Origin: Bigelowiella natans CCMP2755
Lineage: Eukaryota; Cercozoa; Chlorarachniophyceae
Direction: 5' to 3'
Assembly (NCBI GenBank): GCA_000320545.1
Contig: ADNK01000506.1
Coordinates: 105,001-169,000 of the forward strand
Length of the DNA stretch: 64,000 nucleotides
The translations under genes and the position numbers were made by a program. Below the pieces are notes generated by a model, which did no database searches, was not told where the DNA came from, and saw only the letters and a program-made list of their open reading frames with translations. This document shows, in pieces, positions 55,295-64,000 of this stretch; the first letter of the stretch is position 1, and the number at the start of each line of letters is the position of its first letter.

Positions 55295-56935
55295 CTAGAA
55301 AAAGTTCCAATCCTCATCAACGAGCGGTGCATTATCAGCTACCTCCTCATCAGGGTCTCTTTTCACATTCCATCCTCTTGGCAAAGCCAACTGATAGGTT
55401 CCCTGGGCCCAATCTATGCTCAAAGCAGGAGTTGGTTTTAGGCTCTTTAAATGATCGTGCTTGTGCCACCAAAAGTTTACATCTGGGAAGTATTCTTCCT
55501 CCTCCTCCTCTTCATCGAGCTCTTCCTCAGGCTCTGGGTAAGATACCAACCTTTCCTGATACTTCTTCAGGTGTCCTTTGCTGACCGTGATGAAGTACGC
55601 ATCGTTCGGTTGATCTACTTCGATGGCAGGCCGATACATGTACGAGGAGAAAATTGTAAGAACTTTATTGTTGTGCGATTTCCTCACGTGATCCACCTCC
55701 TCATGGCCTCTCACGATGTAAACCAGCTTGTACCCAGTACTTTCCTCCACCGCTTTAATCCATCGAGTCGTTGCGTCGTGGGTGTAGAAATAGCACTGCA
55801 ACCGCGGCCAGTTGTATCCATATCCCTGATCATCGAGTCTGTAGAATTTGTTCTCCAAGGTCGTGATGGCATCGTACGCAAAGAAGCCACGCTTGACATT
55901 GTCCCCCCCTTGCTGGTCATGATGCTCAGATGGACTTTCGTCCCATGGATCATTCCAGATCATTTCCGCAATGATGCTTTCTTTTGTAGCGTGGAATTCC
56001 CTGTCTGCCTTCTCTGTTTCTCTTTTAGCCTGTGCAATTTCGCTCTCGGTCGTGGAATTCCTTATCTTTATTGGTTTGAGCATTCCATGTACAACAGAGG
56101 AAATGTCCAAGACCTTACGATTCTCCTTATTGATCGTATCGATGGTAGAAGGCCTGTGAGGGATTCCGCCGTGCGCAGCGAATATACATTCTTTCTTTTT
56201 GGTATCTTTGATGAGAGCACCGACTGGAAGATATTTAAATGCGTCTCTCATCTCACGAAGGACTGTCTTGTAGTCCGACCCGTACTTGAACAAAGCCTCC
56301 CACTTCAGCGAATATTTGTCGTTAATGCTCATGAGCTCATGATTTCCTCTCAGCATAAAGAATTTTTCCTTCAATACGGCTTTATATGCAAGGAGTATCA
56401 AAGAAACTTCGATGCTGTAGTCCCCACGATCGACATAGTCTCCAAGGAACAGGTAAGGATTATCTTCAGATGGATAACCTGCGTCCTCGAATATCGCCCA
56501 TAGCATACCACGTCGCCCATGAATGTCACCAACGATGTGCACCTGTTCATCTGCCTCTGCGAGATCGAATTCGACGACGTTAGCCTCTGTCTCAAGCACC
56601 TCGCCTGCAGATTTGCATATTTTCTTGACGTCTTCAAGGGGGATTTTATGGGAACCCCACTTTCTAATTGATGCTCCTGCCGTGTAAGCTTCAGAAAATA
56701 CAAACTTGGCTAGTTTGGTGGCGTATGCCAACGTTGGTTGCCCTCCATGTATGCGGGGCATTGTTCCAACAGTGCTTATCTCTCGCAGCAAAGATGGCGT
56801 TTCGCTTCTATTGTTTCCTTGGGAAGCTATGGATAACGAGGAGACCCTTTGGCTTGTCTTAACAACCACCGCATTGCTGCTAGAAAGGATGAATAGGGAG
56901 AGGGCAAGATGACAAGAAAGCCCCACTGGCACCAT
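55295..56935 (-). CDS. Secreted PPP-family (calcineurin-like) phosphatase
   Basis: A single uninterrupted frame of 546 residues. The N-terminus is a signal peptide (LSCHLALSLFILSSSNA), so the enzyme should enter the secretory route. All PPP metal-site motifs are visible in order: GDIHGR at 136-141, GDYVDRG at 165-171, RGNHE at 196-200, then AAHGG, WNDPWDE and VRGHEE. PPP enzymes remove phosphate from Ser/Thr proteins using two metal ions, although Shewanella-like and diadenosine-hydrolase-like members share these motifs. A Glu-rich run (EEEEEEEYFPD) and a His/Trp segment lie near the C-terminus. The gene has no introns, unlike every other gene of the window, which may point to retroposition or lateral acquisition. 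It is divergent from the PH-domain gene at 57565. Confidence 0.9.
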   Translation of the reverse strand: MVPVGLSCHLALSLFILSSSNAVVVKTSQRVSSLSIASQGNNRSETPSLLREISTVGTMPRIHGGQPTLAYATKLAKFVFSEAYTAGASIRKWGSHKIPLEDVKKICKSAGEVLETEANVVEFDLAEADEQVHIVGDIHGRRGMLWAIFEDAGYPSEDNPYLFLGDYVDRGDYSIEVSLILLAYKAVLKEKFFMLRGNHELMSINDKYSLKWEALFKYGSDYKTVLREMRDAFKYLPVGALIKDTKKKECIFAAHGGIPHRPSTIDTINKENRKVLDISSVVHGMLKPIKIRNSTTESEIAQAKRETEKADREFHATKESIIAEMIWNDPWDESPSEHHDQQGGDNVKRGFFAYDAITTLENKFYRLDDQGYGYNWPRLQCYFYTHDATTRWIKAVEESTGYKLVYIVRGHEEVDHVRKSHNNKVLTIFSSYMYRPAIEVDQPNDAYFITVSKGHLKKYQERLVSYPEPEEELDEEEEEEEYFPDVNFWWHKHDHLKSLKPTPALSIDWAQGTYQLALPRGWNVKRDPDEEVADNAPLVDEDWNFF

Positions 56936-57564
56936 GCTTCTCTTCTATGTTAAATCAGCAAGTGTGATGATACAAGGGTGTGCCGCTCCGCGGATTGCCG
57001 CTCCGCGGATTGAAGTTTCAAATTATCCCTGTTTCAAAATATTCAAACGTGCGAAACCACCTTGCTCTGTCGCAGCAAGAAAATACATGAGAAAATATTA
57101 AATCGGCAATGCAGCTGGACTCGTACGAGTATACCTGTACGAGTCTCGTACGAGATCTAGATCTGAGGAGGTAGATCTAGTATCCTGTAGTAACGGTACT
57201 TTTACCATAATTACCGGTAGAAACGGTAACGCATGGAAGAACTCATGATTGATCTTTTTTCGTTGGGTTTTGAGCATGTATAATTGACGCAGGGTAAAAA
57301 CATAGGGCATTTTATCAAATATTAAAAAATTTCCTCCGGTTACACCAATAGCTGCCATCATCACCTTCCAGCTTACCTATTTCTCCCCTCACCCGTAGAT
57401 AACATAAGAGGGAGGGTAAACAGGATTCTGGGCCATTGCTAGGGCGATAATTTTTTGTGGATTTAAAAGCAAACAAAATTCCGAAAGCGTGCTGGATTTC
57501 CCTACGGGGGTAGAAACGGATAAAGCAGCCAACGATGCTCTTCAGGGGCAAGAGCACCGCACAA
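56936..57564. promoter_or_regulatory. Divergent promoter with tandem and palindromic repeats
   Basis: The interval is 629 bp. Two tandem copies of TGCCGCTCCGCGGAT lie at 56981-56995 and 56996-57010. CTGTCGCA at 57067-57074 matches 7 of 8 positions of the recurrent promoter word. The palindrome TCGTACGA occurs at 57121-57128 and 57146-57153, followed by AGATCTAGATCT near 57153-57164. Confidence 0.5.
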
Positions 57565-59418
57565 ATGAGTATGACGCAATCATGCAACACTGGACTTTCT
57601 TTTGACCAAGGGTAAGTATTTAAAACACAAAATGGTGGTTAATCTTCCCGTAATAACTGGTGTTATCCATTAAATAAAGGGATAACTCGCATCTCGAGGA
57701 AAAAGATGCGACGATCCTGAAAGCAGGGTAAGTCAATTACTTCATGGATATCATCCGTACAAGTCACATTTAATGACGCAATACTTTCTGCCATATCTTT
57801 GTGAATTATATTGATCGTAACATTACCAACTTGTTTTAGCTGGGTCAGTAAGAAGAATTCTTTGGTGGGATGGAAGAAGCGCTTCTTTCGATGTTCCACG
57901 ACTCATCTCAAGTATCTTCATAATTACCCCTACTATATACTCATGAAGAAAGAGAAAGAGAGAATAGGAGGGTGGGAGGGAGAAGCAAAGAACTTCATCG
58001 AGATTTTCCCAAGATATATCCAGGTTCTTCTTTCAATGACTACCATCACAAATAACATCTAGGTATTTCGAGAGCGAAGAATGTGAAGATGCCAAGAAAA
58101 CTGTTCAAGGTAAAGAATTGGTCGAAGTGCGATCAACAGAGGTCAGCTTATCATCATAATTTCGAAACTTCCAGTAAAATAACCACAATCAAAGAGAAGG
58201 AGCTTCTGGTGTTGCAGCTTACCGCTAACAACGATTTATTGATTAGGGAAGCGAACATGAGTTCAGTCTGTTTACAACTTCTAAGACCCACCGTTTGCAA
58301 GTCTCAAGCAAAGAGGACCGCGACGAGTGGGTGGAAGCATTGGAGACCCTGATTGCATTGTCCAGTAAGCGAGCTCGAGGCTCCACACAAATTGATTATC
58401 CCGAAACAGGGGCACAGAGGGGTCCTCTCAATAGGACAGCATCGGCTGCGGTTCTTTCGGCGGGGAGGAGAGGAGTACGTAGTGCCCGTGGTGTTCGTAA
58501 TTTACCTCCTCGCCCATCCACGCCTCTCTCGAAGCATACCTTGGATAACCTTCCAAAGGTGGAGGCCTGATAATCTAATCTGTACTAATAATGGTAAAAG
58601 TAATAACACAGCTCTTCCACAATCAATCTTAACTGAATAGCTTGTGGCTTAACAGGCATCGGCTCTTATATCATCGAAACAAAGTGAGTGGCTGCCAGTG
58701 TGGAAGGCGGTTAAAGATTGTTGTTACACCGTGAAGCCCTATAAGACGTCTGGAATCATCACGAAGATTCCGACGGGGAAAACCATAAAAGGCTGGCCTG
58801 TAATCCAAGTTACGACTAAGACGACAGGAATTAAGCAAACATGGCTTCGCTGTAAAGCAGGATGGACATTACTGGTCTGTTATCATCAAAATCTTCTTCC
58901 TTTTCTTTTCGGGAAAAAAAAATGCAGATCGCAATCCAACACTTGGATGCATGTGTACGTGTCAAAGACTTGATGTATATCATCATCCCTAATTTTATTC
59001 TCCCCTTTCTCATCCTCGCCATCATGACTAATGTCCATCCTAATGTTCGTCATTAACATGACAATCATTATTATCATCATCATCATCGTTATCACCATGT
59101 GCTCTATTCCTTCATCAATCAACAGTCCGACAATGGCACTGAATTCGCAGTTCCATGCTTGAGTCACAACTCATGGGCAAGTAGCACAGGAGCCGTGCTA
59201 CCTCTTCACAATCACTATCCTAGCGACAACGATGAGGACAACGATAGAGGTGTTGTTGCACAGCTTGAAGCGAATAAGGTGATCTGTCTTTCGTCGGTGA
59301 AGAAACGTGTGTGAAATTGCGGTGTTGTTGTCATAAGATATAACTGCGTCGATACGTGAAAATCTGTTGATGCATACTCTCTTTTGTTCACAGTTTCGCT
59401 CACGTGATACACACCGTG

Positions 59419-59461
<43 letters not shown>

Positions 59462-59735
59462 GTATAAAGAGAGGGGAGGGGGCTATATAATCAACCCCGT
59501 CTTCGTCATTATCCATCGCTCGTAGTATTATTCCAATCCTGAGACAAATTGTCCTATTCTAGTGTATCTCCCGTTCAGAATTGAAGGTGCTTCCCATGAT
59601 AGTAAAGGTGTCTGCTGAAGATAACGACGAGGAGAAGAGGAGGTTGTTATTATTATAGTGTAGATAGATTGTAGACTGCTGACAGTAGTCACACAAGCCT
59701 CTTCCCTTTGCGATGTAGAGCAAGATTGTCATGAT

Positions 59736-59780
<45 letters not shown>

Positions 59781-60787
59781 ATATATATCCCATCCCCTTC
59801 ATCCAAAGAGTAGCTGGTGACAAAATATGGATGAGAATGTTTCTTCAAAACTTAACTCTATGTTGTGTATCTGTCCTACTATTTCGTCCTCGTTGAATAT
59901 AGCAGCAAAGCGGAGGTGTGGATGAAAGAAGCCAAGACGGAAAACTGGTGTTGTCTCCTATCAGGGGACACTTTCTTCTTGGAGCCGAGAAGGAAGGAGG
60001 ATAACGAAGAAACCGCAAAGAGTAGTAGGAAATACAGTACATATAAAATAAAAGAGATTACACGACTAATTTTATTTGAGCTTCCATTGATGTTTCAATT
60101 TCGTCAAGGAGAAGGTGAGAAATAAGTACTAAAGATATGTTGCTTCGAATTGCGTGTGTATGTGTATCTCTTTCTTTCGTAGGCGACAAAGATCACTCCC
60201 TCTCTTCATCAAAACCACCCCAACCACCTCCACCCGCTAACCCACCCCAACCACCTCCACCCGCTAACCCTTACCCTTCAACATCCAACAAAAACCAAAG
60301 AGGAGTTGATTCTTCATCAACTCCCATTCCCCCTCCTCCTCCCGGTAAGCCTCATCCGTCAACATCATCATCTGGACTGCCACCCCCTCCTCGTAGTAAT
60401 GAGCCTCCGTTGCCATCCACCCCATTTTCATCATCAAATCCCCCTCCTCCACCTCCCCCCTCTGCACCTTATCCTCCCCAGCATCAACCATCTCGTCAAC
60501 ATCCCCATCCGTCTTCTTCACAATCCCCTCCCCTACCATCTCCACCTCCTAAGCCTCAACCTTTGGACTCCAAGAATAGCGTAGGAAATCCTCCTCCTAC
60601 TCCTCCTCCCCCTCTCCGTCTTATGAGCAGGCCTCCTTTGCCATCAATGGAAAATAATTCCCCAGTTACACTTCTTCCTCCTCCACCCCCGCCAACCATG
60701 TCCATGCTGCAAGAGGATCTAGATGATATCGACCTTGATAGCCCTCCACCAGTCCCTAGACCCCCTTGTTCATCGTCGTCTACATAG
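57565..60787 (+). CDS. PH-domain protein with SH3-like segment and proline-rich tail
   Basis: Ten exons join in phase: 57565-57611, 57680-57727, 57840-57911, 58063-58141, 58247-58558, 58656-58874, 59126-59278, 59587-59642, 59906-60114 and 60183-60787, giving about 599 residues. A pleckstrin-homology domain spans about residues 32-125: GWVSKKNSLVGWKKRFF, YFESEECEDAKKTV, then EFSLFTTSKTHRLQV and the C-terminal helix with invariant Trp (RDEWVEALETLI). It probably binds phosphoinositides or another membrane cue. A Ser/Arg-rich linker follows. Residues about 190-250 (YTVKPYKTSGIITKIPTGK, TWLRCKAGWTLL) look like an SH3b-type barrel. The last exon is a proline-rich tail (PPPPP and PSTSS units) ending in an acidic DDIDLD stretch, as in actin-regulatory scaffolds that recruit profilin or SH3 partners. 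A cytoskeletal or membrane adaptor role is inferred. Confidence 0.82.
59418..59459. repeat. (TA)n dinucleotide microsatellite
   Basis: A TA tract of about 40 bp lies in an intron of the PH-domain gene. A second TA tract is at about 59741-59780, two introns' worth of sequence further on. Confidence 0.9.
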
Positions 60788-61294
60788 CAGTATCAGCATA
60801 TAGTATATTCGAAATTTCGCGAATACGATTGTTGCAAGAGAAAGTCGTTGGGCGAATGTACACCAAACAACATCCAACAGTTTTAGTTGCGTAAATCGCA
60901 CAACACACCTGCATTTAGAATGCACACACTCATACGCATGTTTTGCATGTACACGCACGTCTAGATGCATGCATGTGTGCCACAGCCAGCGCATTTTCAA
61001 TTTGCGTGACACATGGAGCTAGTTGTGTATCAAACGTCAAACGTCCAGCAGACGTGCGACACGTTGCACGCAGCTGCGGCGCACGCATGCCACATGCATG
61101 ACTTGTAGCCACGCGCTGCATCATTGCACATGCTGATTATTGTCGACGACGGCCAGCTGCACGCACGCACATGCATGCAATCGCATCATTTAGCAATTGT
61201 TGTCACATTTTCACATGGCATTTTTCGATGTCAAGAAGCTGCGCGCCAATGTGTGCCGCGCGCTCGCTAGCTCGCTGGCGCCTCATCATGTGCG
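60788..61294. other. 3' spacer with palindromic words, upstream of second LTR
   Basis: GATGCATGCATGTG near 60964, CGCATGCCACATGCATG near 61083, ACATGCATGCAA near 61169 and GCTAGC at 61266-61271 mark this block. The second retrotransposon begins at 61295. Confidence 0.55.
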
Positions 61295-61619
61295 TGTAGC
61301 GCGTACTACTACGCGAGCACAAGTCACGTGCGACAACAAAGGGGTTGTCGCGGATATAGAATATAGATAACGTAGATATTAATACAGTATAGGCACGTGG
61401 GTTCCGGCGGGACTCATGGCAGCACACCGGAAGTGTGCTGCCCCACGTGCGGCGGCATTCGCGAAAGCTTCGCGAATGATTACGCAGTGCACGATTTAAT
61501 AAAAATATAATCTTTAATAAAAATGAACATAACTCTTCAAAAGGAAGCAAACGTGCCTTCCCCCCCCCTGCCTACTTGTGCACGTAGCGCCTCGGCCTGT
61601 GAACACCTTACGCGCAACA
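61295..61619 (+). repeat. 5' LTR of the second retrotransposon
   Basis: The LTR is 325 bp and starts TGTAGCGCG and ends GCAACA. The inverted pair TGCGACAA (61329-61336) / TTGTCGCG and the two other hairpins of the first LTR are conserved. Confidence 0.93.
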
Positions 61620-61658
61620 ACCTTTGGCTTCCACACACGGGAAACGATTTGACTAACA

Positions 61659-64000
61659 ATGTTACAGCAGCTAGAAGAACAGCAGGACTTTGGCTCGCAG
61701 GCCGTGCAAGGGCACGAGCAGAAACAGGAAAGGAAGGGCGATACGGACGCTAAGGAAGGAGGAGGAACACCTCCACAGGCACCGCCGGGACCAGCACCCG
61801 GGATTAAGAAAGCAGATGCAGCAGCAGAGGCACTGGAGAACTTCTACGAGGCGGACGACGAGGACGTGGCCGCCGAAAGCAAGAAGGTCGTAATGGCATT
61901 ACGAGCCTTGCGACCCAGGGCGAGCAACTACGCCAAACTGAAAGTATCGATAGAATACAAGTATCAGACACATGATGTTTGGGCAGCTATCATGCAGGAC
62001 ATCATGGATTACGAAGCAGACTTACCTCCAGAGTGGGCAGCTTTGTTTAGGAACGACGGGGGTCTGGGCGCCTCGCGGGGGACGACCCAGAGCACCGTCA
62101 AGCAGCAGCAGCCGGTACAGCGGAACACCCAGTTCATGTCTGTTAAAACAGCACCGGTTATGATAACGAAATACAACGGGAAAAGAGGTGAGGCAAGGAG
62201 GTGGTGGAAGAACGCTAGGAGTATACTCTGCGACTTTACCCCTAACCCCACCGAAAACGACAAGCTCAAATGGCTAGCTATAATAAAGCAAGCCATGGAC
62301 CTTTACGAGACAGGCAGGACCCGGATCAGGCAGCTGGAGAAAATACACACTACAGTTAGTGGGCTACGAGACGTTGAGGCGATAATGAAGGCTTTTGTAA
62401 ATGAACAGGATGCTAACTCCCTACCCCAGGCTATTAGAAAATACAGAGCAATGATGCAGCATGAGAGAGAACCTGTTAGAGACTTTGCCACGCGCTTCCA
62501 GGATATGATCGACGAACTACATGATTTTAATTACAACACAGGTGATGATCAGGCAAGGTTTGAAGAGTTCAAGTTAAAGATAAAGGAATCCACTTACGTT
62601 ACGGAGAAAGGCTACACCACGATGGAGGCAGCAGTGCGGGCTATATCCCTACGCGAGCAGGAGCAGGACCGCAAGTTTACCAGCCCTAAGGTACCTGGCA
62701 TAGGAAACATTAACGCTATTAAGCCGCAGCGAGACTGGTACAAGGACAGGGAAGGTAACCGACGTTGCGGATACTGCTCACGTAAAGGGAAACACACCGC
62801 TAAAGACTGCAGAGACAGGAAAGAAGGACGACCCAGGATGACGATCAGGCAGCTCAACGAACACTACGAGAAGTTAAAGAGAAAGAAAGGCAGAGGACAA
62901 GGATATAACAACAGCAAATGGCAAGGCAGCAACAACGGGAAGAACAATAAATATAAGAACAAAAAGCAGAACAGTATCAATGCTATACAGCAGCAGATAA
63001 ACGGAATATTAGATCACCTTAAGCAGGCGCCGACGAAGACAGCAGTACCAGCAACGCAGGACCAAGACAAGCCCATGACCCTAGACGACATAAAGAACTT
63101 AGGAGTATGCAACATTAATGACGAAGACGCTAACAGGACTATCAAAGTTGCTATGACCAAGGTTAAAGTTAAAGACAGCTACGGAGACTACAAGAAACTA
63201 CCTGCCCTTTGGGATAGTGGCAGCATGCCGAAGTCCTTCATAAGCCTAAGCACAGTAAGAAGGTTAGGACTATTGGATCAAGTGACTAAGAAAGAACGTA
63301 AATATGCTCAAGCAGACGGAAGCTCTTCTATGAAGACCGTCGGTGAGCTAATGCTAAAGCTACAGATACCTGGCAGCGACGCGGAGACCCAAATCAAGAC
63401 CCGAGTAGCCATGACTTTATCCATGGAACTACTCCTCGGACAGGATGCCCTAGAAAAATTAGGGGGGATCATATCATTCTACAATCACAAGATATACTAT
63501 GCTAAGTTACCAAAGAAGTCAGGCAGGACCATCAGCCAGAACATGATACGGCTTGACGAGTGGACCTCTGAGTCAAGCGTTAATGCGTTAGAGTTTATGG
63601 ACCTAGCGGACAACAAGCTACCTACACCTACCGAGCTACGGAAGAAGAACCCCGGCAAGACCATCCGACAGATAACGGAGCTACTGGACAAGACCCCCCC
63701 AGCTGATGATTGGGATATCGACAAAGGCAAAAAGTACATTAATAAAATATTAAACGAGAAGTACTCTGACATTACCAAGCCGACGACGAAGCCCTCCAGC
63801 AAACTTACCCCAGTAAAGATCGAGCTAAAGGAGGGATACGAAGAGTGCATCATCAATGACCCAGAACATAGGCGACCGGAAGCGGACTGGGAAAAGATTG
63901 AGTGGCAGATCAATGAATGGGCAAAGGAAGGGAAGATAGAGCCAAGCAACTCACCATGGAACGTGAGACATGTGCTAGCTAAGAAACCTACTTACCCTTT
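61659..64000 (+). CDS. Gag-Pol polyprotein of second copy, 3'-truncated by window
   Basis: This frame is open for about 780 codons and covers Gag, the CGYC zinc knuckle, the DSG protease motif and the start of reverse transcriptase (NSPWNVRHVLAKKP at the window edge). Relative to the first copy the second codon changes from Ser to Leu and a few other residues differ. No stop or indel is visible, so this copy may be the intact one. Confidence 0.88.
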   Translation, partial: MLQQLEEQQDFGSQAVQGHEQKQERKGDTDAKEGGGTPPQAPPGPAPGIKKADAAAEALENFYEADDEDVAAESKKVVMALRALRPRASNYAKLKVSIEYKYQTHDVWAAIMQDIMDYEADLPPEWAALFRNDGGLGASRGTTQSTVKQQQPVQRNTQFMSVKTAPVMITKYNGKRGEARRWWKNARSILCDFTPNPTENDKLKWLAIIKQAMDLYETGRTRIRQLEKIHTTVSGLRDVEAIMKAFVNEQDANSLPQAIRKYRAMMQHEREPVRDFATRFQDMIDELHDFNYNTGDDQARFEEFKLKIKESTYVTEKGYTTMEAAVRAISLREQEQDRKFTSPKVPGIGNINAIKPQRDWYKDREGNRRCGYCSRKGKHTAKDCRDRKEGRPRMTIRQLNEHYEKLKRKKGRGQGYNNSKWQGSNNGKNNKYKNKKQNSINAIQQQINGILDHLKQAPTKTAVPATQDQDKPMTLDDIKNLGVCNINDEDANRTIKVAMTKVKVKDSYGDYKKLPALWDSGSMPKSFISLSTVRRLGLLDQVTKKERKYAQADGSSSMKTVGELMLKLQIPGSDAETQIKTRVAMTLSMELLLGQDALEKLGGIISFYNHKIYYAKLPKKSGRTISQNMIRLDEWTSESSVNALEFMDLADNKLPTPTELRKKNPGKTIRQITELLDKTPPADDWDIDKGKKYINKILNEKYSDITKPTTKPSSKLTPVKIELKEGYEECIINDPEHRRPEADWEKIEWQINEWAKEGKIEPSNSPWNVRHVLAKKPTYP

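Larger units (their letters stand above)
61295..64000 (+). mobile_element. Second Ty3-type retrotransposon copy, cut by the window end
   Basis: This copy has the same orientation as the first. The 5' LTR (61295-61619, 325 bp) differs from the first copy's LTR at about six positions by eye, including a one-base deletion next to the C run. The Gag-Pol frame starts at 61659 and stays open to 64000 with no indel relative to the first copy (constant offset of 17,217 over the coding part compared). I counted about ten substitutions over 2.3 kb, several synonymous. The region matching the first copy's frameshift lies beyond the window. Confidence 0.92.

Overview
The window is nuclear DNA from an intron-rich eukaryote, most likely an alga or other unicellular protist. 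The evidence is spliceosomal GT-AG introns in almost every gene, an RNA polymerase II largest subunit with a long heptad tail, type II (Golgi-style) glycosyltransferases, a secreted GH16 glucanase and a Ty3-type LTR retrotransposon. Gene density is high (14 genes in 64 kb). Introns are short to medium and packed with trinucleotide microsatellites, mainly GAT/ATC, AGA/TCT, GTA/TAC and GCA/TGC. I cannot place it taxonomically with confidence; stramenopile-like or rhizarian-like is a guess. Almost all exon models below were built by joining GT(GC)-AG boundaries that keep the reading frame in phase.

Layout. Genes lie mostly in head-to-head pairs that share a short promoter, and pairs meet tail-to-tail across distinctive spacers. 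Pairs: Tudor-like protein (-, 1028-3207) with EF-hand membrane protein (+, 3554-5325); Gfo/Idh/MocA oxidoreductase (-, 6171 to about 10378) with 2OG-Fe(II) oxygenase (+, 10557-15885); membrane-anchored AP2-like protein (-, 16690-19468), with no partner seen; RPB1 (-, 20768-26542) with a predicted myristoylated protein (+, 26799-29961); GT92 glycosyltransferase (-, 30655-36271) with GH16 (+, 36657-37758); aldo-keto reductase (-, 38388-41168) with SAM methyltransferase (+, 41526-43726); a second glycosyltransferase (+, 50321-53951), alone; secreted PPP phosphatase (-, 55295-56935) with PH/proline-rich protein (+, 57565-60787). A complete retrotransposon copy (44077-49791) and the 5' part of a nearly identical one (61295 to the window end) sit in two of the tail-to-tail spacers.

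Two recurrent sequence signatures follow this layout. Divergent promoters carry an 8-mer, TTGTCGCA/TGCGACAA, often as an inverted pair, and the retrotransposon LTR carries the same inverted pair. Tail-to-tail spacers are rich in palindromic words (GCTAGC, TGCATG, CGTACG) not seen at that density inside genes. Together these suggest a shared initiation element and a shared 3' boundary element, the first apparently used by the mobile element too.

The genes do not form one pathway. There is a carbohydrate flavour (GT92, a second glycosyltransferase, GH16, aldo-keto reductase, Gfo/Idh dehydrogenase) beside housekeeping transcription (RPB1) and chromatin or signalling proteins. I saw no tRNA, rRNA or CRISPR array.
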